Shown here piece by piece: positions 32,869 through 45,592 of a stretch of 64,000 bases of DNA (position 1 is its first letter; the number at the start of each line of letters is the position of its first letter). This DNA comes from Beverwykella pulmonaria (taxonomy: Eukaryota; Ascomycota; Dothideomycetes; Pleosporales; Melanommataceae), in the NCBI GenBank assembly GCA_001599595.1, contig BCHH01000001.1, forward strand, positions 3,507,719 to 3,571,718, read 5' to 3'. The position numbers and the translations under genes were made by a program. The notes under the pieces were generated by a model. It had not been told where the DNA came from, searched no databases, and worked only from the letters and a program-made list of their open reading frames with translations.

Positions 32869-33778
32869 GTTGCTATGACTTACTGCGATACGACTTCATG
32901 ACCATTCTTTTCCTATCCACACTTTCAAAGATACCCCTAGTTAAAGAATAGTATCCGTATCTCGGGATGGGGATATACACGTATGTAATGAATGTGAACA
33001 TTAATATTATACCCGCAACTTCTTCCTAATATTATTTATGCGCGTTCACGGATAGTCCTCATTTGTGTACTCCCCTCGTCCAACACGCGCTCGATTGTTC
33101 CCCTCCTATCCAAGTCGCTCTTGCAAATGTTCGCTCAACAATTGAGTCACACATAAAAGACAGACATCTACCTAGCCTCGAAACAACTCCTGTGCATCGC
33201 ATTACCAACAAGATTCAAACGCAAGCAAGGCATGGCAGCAGACATGGACGGTGTAAACGAAAACAACCACTTCCGACCCCTCATTAAAGCCAAAATTTCG
33301 ATGGATCCCACACTAGGACGAACTCTCTAGATATCGTATTTCAACCCACACACCAATATAGCCGCTAGAAGGTGTCCTTGGTCCGTTATCGCGGAAAGGA
33401 ATGTTGGATGGCCGTCGTTGATGATTAAGAGACAGGGAGTAGGGAAAGCACAATGGCGGAGCAATCTGAGACGGGAATCTTGCCCCTCTTCGCGGCGTTG
33501 AAGCTGGTACATTCTTACAGTATTAGTAAAAGTTGTAAGAATACGTGCGAGTGTGAGTGTTTGGAGCAATCGAATTTCTCACAACGAACGCTCTGACGAG
33601 AAGTCAGGGCGCTTGCTATGATATAACTCAGTACACGAACATAAGGTAGTCGGAAAGAAATTTGAGACAACAGCTCCGTAGCTGAAAGTGCATAATCCGT
33701 TCCCGGTACCGATTTTTAATTCATTTCCAACACCCACATCCGTATCCAACCTCATAACTGTTAACTGTTCATCTCCTC
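32869..33778. other. Convergent intergenic region, no gene seen
   Basis: About 0.9 kb between two genes that end towards each other. Short ORFs at 33063-33287 and 33327-33788 lack similarity. Confidence 0.4.
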
Positions 33779-35454
33779 CTAACTCCACTCTTTAAAGCTC
33801 TTCTGCCTCTGCCTACTATTCCACTGCAACGTCCGACTTATACTATCAATCCAATCCTTACTCTTCCGATCCAGCGGCAACACACTCGGAAACGGGAATC
33901 GACTCGCACTAATCGTAACATAATCCCCAGGTCTCAATTCCACCCTCTCCCTCCCATCGAAACTTGCCCACGAGCTCGTCCGCGCATCGTACGGTACTCC
34001 GGCTCGGAGAACTATCGTGTCTGGGAGGATGATGGGGCGGAAGGAGAGCGTGTGTGCGCATATCGCGGTCACGAGGATGACGGGATTGTCGGGGTGGCAT
34101 AGAGATCCGCCAGCGGCGAGGTTGTAGGCTGTTGATCCTGTAGGGGTGGAGACGCATATACCATCAGCTTGGACGGTGGTGAAATGTTCGTCGTCTCCAA
34201 ATAACTCAATGCTCGACATTGTCGCGTTGGGTCCTCTATCTACCACCACTTCGTTCAGAATATTATGCGTGCCATCCGGCTTGTGTGTGTGGTGGTCTTC
34301 GATTTCCTCGCCGATGAGCTCTTCGACGAGGTCTCGTGAATGGTTGTGTCGGCTTTGGGATCGCATGACCGTGGCTTCGAAGCGGAGGCGCAGAGATACA
34401 GTTATCCCTTCTTCGAAAGCGCGAGATATAGTTTGAGGGTATTGTTGGAAGTCGAATTTGGTGAGAAAGCCGAGAGAGCCGAGGGAGAAAGCGAGGACTG
34501 GGGGCACGATGCGCTGGAAGAGCCATGAGGAGTAAAGGACGGTGCCATCGCCGCCTAACTATGACCTATAAGCAATTGCGGGAGATGGAGGAAGATGTAG
34601 CGTACAGCAAGAACAATGTCGAAGCTTTGCGGCTTTTTGGCGCACAGCTCATTAGTCCAGAACCTCAACCGTCCTTTGTAGCTCGGGTTCGTCGCGACAA
34701 GACCGTCAGCATTAAAAATCCTGTTGTGCTCCAGGGTATGCTCCACGTATCTACCACCGAATTAGCTCGTCCTCCCGTTTCACAGAACTTATGGATTCCG
34801 TACACTCTGTAGCCGCTATCCTTGGTCAAAAGCCAATCCGTCGTCTCTCTCGTATGCGAGATCAACGTCTCATCATGCGCTTTTGCCAGTATAAAAATAT
34901 TCCGCACATGCAGCTTCAGCCGTATCTGCGCCAGCTTCTTCGACAGCTCCCGTATTCCAAACGCCATGTCCGAAATCTGCTTCTTGGTCAACAGCCGCGA
35001 GTGGTGCGACTGCTCTGCGTGGCTATAAGGGTCTTTGTCTATCCTCCGCTCCTGCGCCAGCCCTTCGTAGGACGCATCGTGATTCTCCACCGGCGCCCCG
35101 TCGTGCTTTTCCAGTAGCGAGTGAACAAAGCATTGTGTTTTGCGGCGCATGTTGCTAGGTCGTGGGGCCGTTGAGGGCACGAGGGAGGACTTCCTACGGC
35201 GGATGCCTTCATCTCCGAAGACTACCTGAGTTCGACATGTTAGGGTGCTTGCGAGAGGAACGCGGCTGTAATGTACCTCCATCGGCTGCTGGCCATCCTG
35301 GTCGCTACTCAAGCTATTGTTGTCGGGGTCCACCAACTGGTCCTCAGAGTGGAAGTTAGCTTTGACGTAGTAGCGAAAACATGGCGTATAATACCTCGCG
35401 TTCGTTAGGAGCTCTGTCCTCGGGTATTGTGTCGTCGAAGAAGCTGGTCGCCAT
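33779..35454 (-). CDS. NAD kinase
   Basis: Minus-strand exons 35454-35395, 35342-34804, 34750-34606 and 34558-33779 give 507 residues. The protein phosphorylates NAD to NADP. Residues 1-160 are a variable Ser-rich N-region. The conserved core runs from HVRNIFILAKAHD through GRLRFWTNELC to the third splice, which completes the active-site motif LGGDGTVLY (catalytic D252). FSLGSLGFLT, the NEVVVDRGP motif and TPTGSTAYNLAAGGS follow, all diagnostic. The architecture resembles fungal Utr1/Yef1-type cytosolic enzymes; there is no clear mitochondrial presequence. Introns of 52, 53 and 47 nt are GT-AG. Confidence 0.93.
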
Positions 35455-35734
35455 GTTGAGGGCGAATTGAGTATGTGGAGAAGAGTTATGCAGTACTAAT
35501 GAGCTCCTATACCCTCGAGGAGCGCGAGTGTTGGGTGAAGAAAACAGATCGCGTCCTCAGGATTGAACGTGGGGTTATGAAGCTAGTATTGTGCCCCGCT
35601 TCGCCCAATCAGGTCTGTAGAGATTGGTGACATCGGCTGTTAGCATCATTACTCATCACCTACCTACCATATTTAGAGGCAATGATAGAGTATGTAAGAA
35701 GGATATTATTCATAGTCTGATATTCGATTCCAGT

Positions 35735-37164
35735 CTATAGTGGCACTTCGACAGACTGTAGTACTTCTTCTACCACATCTTCCGCAGTGACTCCATCCAG
35801 CACAGCTTTCACAGCCTCTAGTGAACTTCCCCATTGCATACTTCGCTCGTTTTCTGCCGAGGTGATTACGATTCTATGGGGATAGATCTTACGGGCAGCA
35901 AGTGCGACTAGTGACGGGGAGATGTAGAGAAGCCCATGAAGTGGGGCTAACGCACTATGCAAATTAATATCCTGGTATGTGGTCTGGAGAGACCATGACG
36001 TTGGCAAGAGCTCACTTGGAAAGCAAATTGAAGTGCCGTGTTGCCATTGCAGAGATACCTCCCGCAACCGCTCGGTGTAGTCTCATGAACACGACTATGT
36101 TGTGCAGATATGCTCGCACTTCGGAACTGGTCTTCACCTCAGCCGTGAGCGTTGTCAGCCTTCTGATTTCCTGAGACGTGTCAGCCTGCGCTATTACAGG
36201 ATTGAATTTAATAGGAACCTCTTGAGAAAATGTAAGAGATAAAGAACTCCGCTTCTCCAACATATATGGAGATGATCTGACCACCGAAGATGTCGAGGCA
36301 TCGTCTTCTGAAACTGGCTCCTTGTCTTGGAGGTCCTCAACATTGGGTAATCCGTCTTCTGTCTGGTGCTTATGCGAGATGAAGAACTGATCATTCTGCC
36401 GTCTATCAGCACAAACTTGAAAAATGAGGTAAATCGAGGAACGCACCAAATGAGTAGTCAAACGAGCTGAGCCGGTTACGCTCAATGAGATGAATAGGAA
36501 TGGTCTCGGCGCAGCATGCACGGCGGTCCTAGTGAAGTTGCGTTTGCCTCGCATGAGCTACACAATATGTCAGTCGCGACTCGACTGAAGCTTGTGAATT
36601 GGCATGGACCTCTAGCGCTTGAACTTGGACTTGCGAGCTCGCCGTGTTCAGATTCTTTGCAATGACAACATTTGCGATCTTTCGACTATCCAATGGTGTG
36701 AATGTTCGAGGAGACTTAGGCGTTCGTCTCTCTGGGGTCTTTTTCGATTCCGAACTTGTGAAAAACTGGCCCAAAGAATGAGCAAATGCCCCAATATGCA
36801 GCCAAGGTATCCGAGGGCACTCACATCTCCCTTTAACTTCCCACCCATACTCGTGAAATAATCGTCACTATCATCGCTCACCAGTATGCCATTCCCAAAG
36901 TCATCCAGCGTCGTGCTCTCCGAACACTCAAGAACCGAGCACGTGAGCCCGAAGATATCGGAAGCGATCTAATCAAGTCAGCCTCACACCCACTAACCAA
37001 GATCTCTGTCTCACAATCCACAGCTCTTGCGCTAGTCCATTAACAAGCTGCTTGTCTGTGTCGATAATGCAGTGTTGGTCTGCGACAAGGCAGAGAAGCA
37101 CGGCAAGCTCGATGTCACTCAGAACTTGCACCTTCTCCACAATAGGATCTCTCGCCTCTTCCAT
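35735..37164 (-). CDS. Magnesium chelatase-like fungal protein
   Basis: Six minus-strand exons: 37164-37015, 36968-36825, 36765-36610, 36557-36447, 36395-36016 and 35954-35735, giving 386 residues. The sequence follows a family that I recall being annotated as magnesium chelatase in Pezizomycotina: KVQVLSDIELAVLLCLVA near the start, IANVVIAKNLNTASSQVQ then QALELMRGKRNFTRTAVH across the third splice, FMRLHRAVAGG and HGLLYISPSLVALAARK near the end. I see no clear Walker A motif, so ATPase activity is doubtful. Its true role is unknown, since fungi make no chlorophyll. Intron 4 (36396-36446, 51 nt) has no stop and could be missed by gene finders. The gene lies 280 bases upstream of the NAD kinase on the same strand. 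Confidence 0.8.
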
Positions 37165-40092
37165 GAGCTTAAGCTAGTCGTTCTTGATTCCGCCTCACGT
37201 GCTTGAGCATGGGGGTGAATACGGGAAAGTGGCGGTGGGGAGGCGGACAAACAGCCGTAGATGTTAAAACAGAATGCCCGTGCAAATGTTAGCCTCGATA
37301 GGAAGACGTGCAAGAGAGGCTGATATCGAAACTCACTAATCACCTGCACTACAGCCCACTAGTCAAGTCTCGTTGACCACGCCTCGCCCTCTAAGGCTAG
37401 ATAAAAACAGTGTTGCAGCAGCCACGAGCGGTTGAGAATAGACGAATGAGAATTGCAAGGGTAGGTGCGGAGGTCTCGAGCGCGTGGTACTAGCTGTGTA
37501 CTAACGCCGATTCGGCTTAGCATACTCAACCTCATCTCACTCAGGACCCAGGCAGACATCAACACCACACCGCTACCTTCCTCCTCCAACCACGTTGGCG
37601 GTGGCAATAGCAGTTTGCCACGTAAACCTGAATCTATCTTAGTCCCAAGCATATTGCGGAGCATTGCCAGTCATTTCACGTCCTTGCCGCTTTACAACCC
37701 TTCCCTTTTCGTATCATTGCCTCCTTTTCTATCACCAGCCTACCATCCAATCGTATTCCTTTGGTGTGCGTTATTTTCTCGCCACTAGGTGCCTCAGTTT
37801 CCCTAGGCATTCATTCCCCGCCGTTTTGTTTACGGTAGTGCTGTTTCCAGAAAGCTGAACAGGTGTCTGGTATGCATTATCTCCCGCAGTCAGAGGGGAG
37901 AAATGCCCAGATGCATTTGCCACCTCATTCATTCAGAATGGGCGCTTATCGTAAGCAGAACTCGAGGTGTAGCTAGTCACTGCGCGCAATCTCAACTCTC
38001 CATTTCGTCCCTTTCGCATCTTGGCCTCCCGGTTTGTCCGAAGCCTATCATGCGCTCTACACGTTATCATTTGCGTCATGGTTTTCCGACTGTCTTATGT
38101 TGTTACTCTCGCATTACTCAATTCCCCTTTGTCGTTCTTCAAGCTGTTCCGAGACAATGAAACATTTATTTTCCGGTGGCAAGAAGGTGGCCGGCGTTTA
38201 TCGACTGCGGAGAGGGGGAGGGGGAGGCAAATCGGTAATTATATCCAAAGCTCATAATTGTCGAGCCTCAGGTGACGCATTGCGTCTCAGACTTTGTTTT
38301 TACAACCCCACCTGCTTTGTCCCCCCGTGTCTTCACGCGGAGAAAGTACACCGCCTCTATATACAACAGCAGTCAACCCCAACACCGAACGACGAACCAA
38401 AATACCTCTTGACATCGGTTCTAAGGCGACTGCTTCAGTAGCGGTTGTGCCGATAGGAGCGTAGCTTTTTTGTCACTAAGCCCAAGGTCATTCCGTGCTG
38501 CAGGACCTCGAGTGTGACATGCATCGTCGCCACTTTCTCACCACGTACCACAATCTCGGGACTTGCAGCCCACATCGCACTCCGCCTCTATGGCAGTGTT
38601 GCTTGACCTTGAATTGGGCCTGGAGAGTACACGACTCTCTTCATACGCGGAAGAGCCTGTTATATGTCGTGATTTGTTGCTACCAGGGTCTGTGAAGAGT
38701 GGTTTTGCCTCTTTAAACCTTTGCCATGCGGCAAATGAGACTCGGACTTTATGGCGCGAGGAACGTGGCAACCCCCTCCCGGTGCACTGCTCCAGTCCTC
38801 CTTTCGTTTATAATAATGAGCTTTCTCTCTCGAATCGGCTTTCAGTTTATGGTCGTTTTCCTCTTAGCCTACCGAAATCACTCACACGCCAAGCTTCCGC
38901 CCTCATTGGCAGCAACGCTTCCATCCGGAATTCAGAGATGACTCTCCCGTCCTTCACTTCCACCGGTCATCAAAATCAAACATCAAGCGACCGAACCCCT
39001 CCACTATCCACCACTGACCAGCATATTTCCGTTCTCCTGCTAGTTGATCACTCTCCCATGAATTATCTCAAGACTTCGCCGCCAATGAAGTCGCAACCGG
39101 AAGCATTGAGTCAGTCTACTTCTTTACTCGTAGGCCGTCTCAACTTACGCACTGACGCCCACTTACCCAGCACCATGCTCACCCGGGCAGAGACTACAAC
39201 CTTCACCGCCACGTCCAGACTCACAAAAAGCTCCATGTTCCTTCCACACATCAAATGCGCACCCCCAGCACCAGTCCCCTTCACGCCACGAGACCCTAAA
39301 CTCTCTCGAGCGATACATAAACACTCCATCTTGCGACGACCCCTTTTCCTTTAGCAATATGTCCACTCCGAAACGCTGCATTTGCGTCCCACTATCGCAA
39401 GAACATATCGATGTGCTGACGGAAGTCGCAATCGTAGCATTGGGGGACATGGTCGGAACGCAGTTTGAAAGTGCCCCTGGCGTGACGGCAAAGTTCCGCG
39501 GATATGCTGGGTAATGTAGTAAGGATGGGCCAGTAAGTCTTATTTAAAGATATGTGGATGTGAAAGTCTAAACATACTCAGGGATTTGAAAAAAATATCT
39601 GGAGGACGCTGAATGATTTAGGGGGCTGACTCCGAGTTTTTGATTGAGAGCTCAACAGAATAGCTACCCAAATTCAGCACCAAGACAAAAAACGTCTTTC
39701 GATCCTGCGAAGTCCTACGTTCATTACCGGAGCACCTTTTCCTATGCTTCCTTGCGTACTAAATCAGAGTTGAAGATCCATATGGCTCATGATCTTTGTT
39801 GTATACAATCCAAGCCCCGGGTGGAAGAGGCAAAAAGGTATAGTGGATAGTTGTTGGATATGCACTGTCTCCTCATCCTGAAGTAAAAAAAACAAAAACA
39901 AAACTGAATATCGTCTCAGCTTCAGTACCTATTTTTTTTACAGATTACATTAAAAACATTGCTTGCCATATTTCACGTTCTAAATTACCGCATTATACAC
40001 TTTAAAGAGAGTTAAGAGCCAATGAAATGATGGTAGTAGTGAATCTACCCTAGCACGTTTTCAACTATCTACAGCAAAACCAGTCGAGGGTA
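37165..40092. other. 2.9-kb region without a recognisable gene
   Basis: The longest frame is 38563-39354 on the plus strand (263 codons, Ser/Thr/Leu-rich, no family, composition like pyrimidine-rich non-coding DNA). A 51-codon frame follows at 39359-39514. Neither has splice-supported extensions. T-rich and pyrimidine-rich runs around 37670-37760 and A-runs near 39890 are present. It may hold long untranslated or regulatory sequence or an unrecognised lineage-specific gene. Confidence 0.35.
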
Positions 40093-41262
40093 TCATGTAA
40101 CGCGCGAAGTGCCTTCGAGCTTCTTTTTCGCATCCCACTGCTTCTCCTTACTAATTTTGTCCAATATCGCAGCCGCGCCTTTCTCTTTGAGGATATTCGC
40201 TACATCTCGACCTAACGCTTCAGCCTCCTCAACCGACTTGACCTTCCGCGCCGTCTCGTACTCAACAGACTCTTTCCCATCAACGCTTACAACAATGGTC
40301 TTGAGGAATAGCTCCTGGTCGTCCAAATCTACCTCCACCTCTATCGCTTTTCCATTCTTGTCATAGTCCTTCGCTGGCTCTGCCCCAGTCGCAACCCCTC
40401 TACCCCCTCTCCACGATGTCTCAACACCAATTGGTACGCTGCAACCTCCCTCTAGTGCCCTCAATAACGCCCTCTCCGCTGAACAAGCCCTCGTAGTCCG
40501 CTCGCACCGAATTTTGCTCAGCATCTCTTTAATTTTTTCATCGTCTTTCCGAATCTCAATCGCTAACGCGCCCTGCCCAACCGCGTAGAGCATCCCCCCA
40601 TTATCACTGCTCAAATACTGGCTTATCCTATCCTCCCAGCCTATCCTCTTGAGACCTGCTGCTGCTAGTATGATTGCCGCAAACGGCGAGTCCTCTGCAT
40701 CGAGCTTTGCCAGCCGCGTCCCTAGATTTCCTCGAAGATCCGCAAATTTGAGAGAGGGGTATAATCGCCGTAATTGCGCAGCGCGTCGGATTGAGGAGGT
40801 GCCAATTGTGGAGTCGGGCGGGAGCGTAGACAGACTCGTTCCTTTAGGGAGTCTTGGGGATATGACGAGTGCATCGCGAGGATCTTCGCGTTCGAGTATC
40901 GCTCCCAGTGTCAAGTTCTCTGGAAGTTGTGTCGGCATATCTGTCACCATTCATCAGCCCTCTCCCTCCAAATCTCCCAAACATCATACCTCACCTTTCA
41001 AGCAATGCACAATCAAATTCAGCTCTCCACTCTCCAGCATTGTCTCCAATTCTCCCGTCCACAAGCTCTTCGCATTTTCGCCCTGACTGAGCTGCTGTAG
41101 CGGCGTTACTTTGTCCTTGTCGCCCTGTGCGAGCACGGGGCGTATTTTGTATGTGAGGGAGGGGTTTGTGGCTTTTAGGGCGGCTTCGACCGCGCGCGCT
41201 TGGATTTGGGCGAGCGTGGATTGCCGGGTGCCGATGTTTATGGGAGGTGGCAAGGAGGACAT
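40093..41262 (-). CDS. HEM3: Hydroxymethylbilane synthase (porphobilinogen deaminase)
   Basis: Minus-strand exons 41262-40995 and 40940-40093 give 371 residues. The enzyme joins four porphobilinogen units in haem synthesis in the cytosol. Motifs: INIGTRQSTLAQIQA at the N-terminus, the SLKD-like HCLKD-MPTQLP across the splice, DALVISPR, GTSSIRRAAQL, ADLRGNLGTRL, LAAAGLKRIG, and the dipyrromethane-cofactor cysteine C256 in EGGCSVPIG. The intron is 54 nt with a GCTGATG branch-like site. The ATG at 41262 gives the standard N-terminus. Confidence 0.95.
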
Positions 41263-42744
41263 GGTGAGGATTGACCAGCTGGGAGATGTTGGTGATGATG
41301 GAGAAGCTCAATTCACCTACGCTGTAGTTTTGATGTAACCAAATAGAAGTATGCTGTATGAGGCATGTGGTGAACGGAAACTTTTAGTGGGCTGGTGGGG
41401 CAATTGCAACCTTGCCTGTTGTGGTTAGCTCGAGGTGCACGGTCGTACTTGCCAGCTTCACAGGAAGTGGATCCTTACAGTTTTTGGATGACAATGTAGG
41501 GTTCATCTTCGAGAGATTTTTTAAAAAAAAACCTCTCATGAAAATGTGGGTAACTCGCATTCAGTTTCACTTTTCTAGCTATAATGCAGACCACGCTTGA
41601 AATTGTCGTATGTGCTTCATTGAAGGCTTACATCTGTCCGGGAATATGATCGGCAAGCAAGGTTGCACAAGAAATAAAAAAAAGACGAAGTTAGTAACAT
41701 TTCTTGCCAAGTTATCCTAGCAAATTCATTTTCCAATATATGCTAGGAGACAATGCAAGCCAGCCCCTTCAAACTTACTAATTGTGACGATATTATACAT
41801 TGTCAGCCTCGGAAGGTCATGGCCCACGGGTCAACCACGGGCCCTAGACAAAATCATGTGACTATTCAGGAGTATATAGTCTTCTCGACGTTCCAGAGTC
41901 AACCTCAAGAATTCGTCTCAATACAATCGCACGATTACATTCAAACCTCCTCTTTACGAAACCCCTCACACTAATACTGTTGGGAGTATACGGAACAAGG
42001 CGTCGGACGAGACTCAAGTGACAAATTTTCAATACGTGGTTCTACAAGTTAGCGATCTTGTCACTTGAGCTAGAGCATGTTCTGTTAGCAGGGCGTTAAC
42101 ATTACTACAGGGCTTGCATATCTCCCACAGAGCTACTTCAGCTCGGTAACGGATACAACACACACACAGTCTCTGTCGCACCTCCCACCTGCTTACATGT
42201 TCGAAGCTCCGTTTTGGCAAGTTTACAAGATACATATTCACGCTCACCCCCGTTCTCTCCATGGAATAGATGCCGAAAAGAAATATTAGAACATCTCCAC
42301 ATATCGACTCTTACGTTCTGGGATATGTCAAGCTCAACTTTGCATTTCTAGTTCCGACACCGACACCATTGTCTTCTGTTGCCCGATGGGTACCACCAGT
42401 ACTCATCCAGACTAGCCCTCTTAGTCCCATGTACATAGTGGCTCTCTTTTGGCACACAACTCGATCAATCAATTATCAACCTTAACATTCTTCAGTCCTC
42501 ATCTTGTAATACTATATTTAGTATACCTTAGCCTAGCAGTAATGATTGTACCTGTATTAGGCTAAGATATCTCACACGAGTCGGCCTTTTATCCTTCCTC
42601 TAACCCACTTCCCCGGTTCTCACAGTATCATTGATCCCGTCTGTAACCTTCTAATGGCTCTTTCTTCCAGAGCTAGATTCACCTTCAACCTTAGCTCGTC
42701 TTGCTACGGAAGCGTAGGTCCCCCGGCTGAACCCGGCCCGCTAC
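41263..42744. other. Left edge of the accessory island, no gene recognised
   Basis: About 1.5 kb of AT-rich sequence between HEM3 and a decayed HeLo-type gene. Short ORFs at 41753-41974 and 42029-42485 have no similarity. No transposon ends were found. Confidence 0.35.
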
Positions 42745-43972
42745 TCAGCAATGTCCGCAAAGGCAATAATTAACTGCTTCCGCATATTCTACTCCCATAT
42801 AATGTGGTAGTTTGTCCCTAGCATGCTCCTTCAGGCATTCCGCAATATCAGTGGGACCCATGCTCTCATAGGATCTCTCAAACCTATTCGCTTAACGCCA
42901 GAGACTAATTTCAAGAAGCACGACGCCCAGCAAATATATGTCATGCAGTTGCGAGAATCTTTCCTCTGGAGGACCTTGTCGATCTAGATGCCGGTAAATA
43001 TTTCAAGCCAGCTTGTCATCTTGCTCAGTGGTGGAGCGATTATTCTCTTCCCTTGCAAATTTGAACCTTGTTAAGTAGATATTCAGATAATCAAGGACCA
43101 CAAGCCCTTCAGTCGTGGTGGAACATTGGCTGAAGAGGATTTTCTCGCTCCTTATAGAATTTTGAAGCCAGTCTACCAAATAAAGCCGGAAAATTGACCG
43201 AGCCAGCGTCCTGGCCAGCTTGAAGCGCTCCCCTAGCATTAGTAACTGTTCACGGACAACAGCAACGCACCGTAGGGTATGAAAGTCAGCTTCCTTTGCC
43301 TTTGGGAGCGCTAACAATGTTGCCAGTCGCTTTACTCAACTAACCATGATTGCTGATAGCTCTGTAGCTCAACAACGTAACTTATAAGGCCTGAACTCCA
43401 CAATCACCTTCTTCGTCTCATTTGATTGACCGGCCACATTAGATGAAGCTCATCAATCTGGAGTTCCAGTCCTCCATGCTCAAGATAAGCAGGCTGATTT
43501 TCTTCTTTTGTAGGAGCCCCCACTTAAGCATTGAGCTAACGCTGGAAAGCTCTTGGATATCTTTTGCCTCCGTTGTACCCTGTTTTGCAAGTTCCATGCC
43601 GGACATGTCGCAGCTGAGTTTCGCCACCGCATACCCTCGCTGCAACTCCGCAACGCTGTGGTTCCCGACGTACGACGAATATTGCCCAAAAAGTATTTCA
43701 AGTTCTTGAAACATACCAAATATGGCTTGCCGAGCCATGTCAGGGAACTTTTGCAGGACCCGGGCCCCGTCTTGCTCTTCTAGTCTCAAAAACTTCGACA
43801 GCGCCTCCAGCCCAGCGCATTCGCACGCCAAACGAGTGCAAAACAATCGCATATCGTCTCCCATGTACTTAGCATCTTGAATCCACGTTCTTAAGAGATA
43901 GGTAACTTTGACCGCACTGTTAGTAGCGGCAATACCTAAGCTTGTTCCACCCAGGACAAAATCTACAGACAT
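42745..43972 (-). pseudogene. Decayed HeLo-domain / kinase-like gene (prion-inhibition type)
   Basis: The intact start (43972-43439, 177 codons) reads as a HeLo/prion-inhibition domain, with MSVDFVLGGTSLGIAATNSA at the beginning and MLKWGLLQKKKISLLI near its end. A stop then cuts it. Downstream, in shifted frames, the rest of the same fungal family is recognisable. Around 43317-43140 a stretch contains ERFKLARTLARSIFRLYL; at about 42995-42895 the frame reads PPEERFSQLHDIYLLGVVLL; after a TAA, LPHYMGVEYAEAV is followed by TGA at 42745. The middle (the FGLVFELP region of relatives) is missing, so there has been a deletion plus frameshifts and stops. HeLo domains act in cell-death execution, and full-length relatives pair one with a degenerate kinase-like domain. 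No function is expected from this copy. Confidence 0.75.
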
Positions 43973-44180
43973 TTTAGTATAAGGCTAAAGAGGCGTAAGG
44001 TTCACGAAGACTTTGGGCACAAATAACGTTTTAACAGATGCTGTTGCCGCCTAGATTTTGTGGTTGCATATGGACCAATTACAAGGTAGTTCTGGTTATA
44101 CCCGCATTACTGTCCAAAGACTGTAGCCTCAACTGTATAGACCTTAACACTAAAGTTCAACTCACTCGCGAAGGGTGACC

Positions 44181-45238
44181 ATGCCGAAAAGATTAGAAAG
44201 AACAGCAACTACGTTGGGCAAAGAGCTGCCCTTGGCAAATCAAACTAGCACACTAAGCAACTTTCTAACTTTGCTTAGGTCTAGGAACGTGGCCCGCGTT
44301 CAACAGGAGTCAATTACTGCCTATCGCTCAAAGGTTCTCAATCATTACGGGAGCCAGTTCACAGTCTACTCTAGTGATGGCCTGTTCTCCTCAGGCGATC
44401 GCGCACTAGTAGTAAAAGTTGCTAAAGTGCGGCTTTCAGCGGACAACTCAGTCCCAAACGCAGATTATTGGGTAAGTATCTCTTAGAAGTTTCTACTATT
44501 AACTAACGATTTGCAGAGGCTTGCGAACTCTCTTTACAAAGAATTGCTGGTGATTATGCACCCCAAAATTCCAACGACATCCCAACATCGTGCAGTTACT
44601 GTCGTACGACCTAATTGAGGATGGCAACAATATATTCTCTCCTGCTTTCGTCATAGAGAGAGCAACGCTAGGGAGTCTGTCCGATGTACTCGACACGAAG
44701 TTCAAGATTCTTACTGCTGACGCCAGAATTTCTATTATCAGCGATGTCTCCTCCGGTCTCTTAGCTCTACATCGCTCTAATGTGGTCCACGGCGATGTCA
44801 AAGTAGACAGTGTTCTGGTGTTTCCAAATCCGTGTGCTCCAATCATGACTGCAAAGTTAACAGATTTTGGATCTATAGTTCCACTAAGTCAGGCGACGAC
44901 AAGTTCACATGCGAAGTATTACGGAACCCGCAGGACAAATGCTCCAGAAGTTAACTAACAGTCATCCTCGTTCCAGCTTGGCTCTATCAGATTATTGAGA
45001 TGTGACAGCTACTCTTTTGGGTCTATTAGCGATCGAAAGTATCGTTGGCACCCTACCTGATAACCTGACTAGCAAGAATAGTACTGTTCTTTGGGTTGCA
45101 ATGGGGTATCTGGAACGCTCAGATATTAATTCTGAACAAATACAAACTATTCGCAAGGTATTAGAGCTACTGCTGTGCTATGAGCCCAAAAATCAATGTT
45201 CTAATCTCGCTCTAGTGGAGAGCATATTGCTCTGCTAA
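44181..45238 (+). pseudogene. Decayed protein kinase gene
   Basis: Exon 44181-44471, an intron 44472-44516 with a CTAAC branch, then kinase-like sequence in three frames. The N-lobe is partly readable (GDRALVVKVAKV). HPNIVQLLSYDL appears only after a shift near 44575, the catalytic-loop motif VVHGDVK and metal-binding DFGS follow, and a TAA interrupts at 44956-44958 just after the activation segment (APEVN). The C-lobe resumes with CDSYSFG and, after another shift near 45030, LLAIESIVG to 45238. At least two frameshifts and one stop make it non-functional. HGDVK in place of HRDLK suggests an atypical kinase even before decay. It is head-to-head (208 bases) with the broken HeLo-type gene. Confidence 0.7.
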
Positions 45239-45592
45239 GGTATTAGGGGTCACCATTTCGCTATCAGGATGCTAACGCGTAAAGTATTTCTAAAGGCTCT
45301 CTGCGCAATATTGCAGAGGGACGCACATATGTGGCACACGAGTGAAAGGTGTTTTCCCCCTAGTATAGGCAAGCCTTCAGGAACTGCTTCTACGAATAGC
45401 CGACAGGGGTTTTTTTGTTCATCTGGTGAAAATAGTGGCAATACTCTGAATAGCTCATAGAGGGCTGCATAACAGAGGGTAAACAGAATATAATAATAAT
45501 AATAACACACCACTTTGGTATTTAGTAGCCCGAACTCGTCAAGGACGTGATTATATATCTTTGAATAGGTTCTATTTGTAGTCTTTCCAAAC

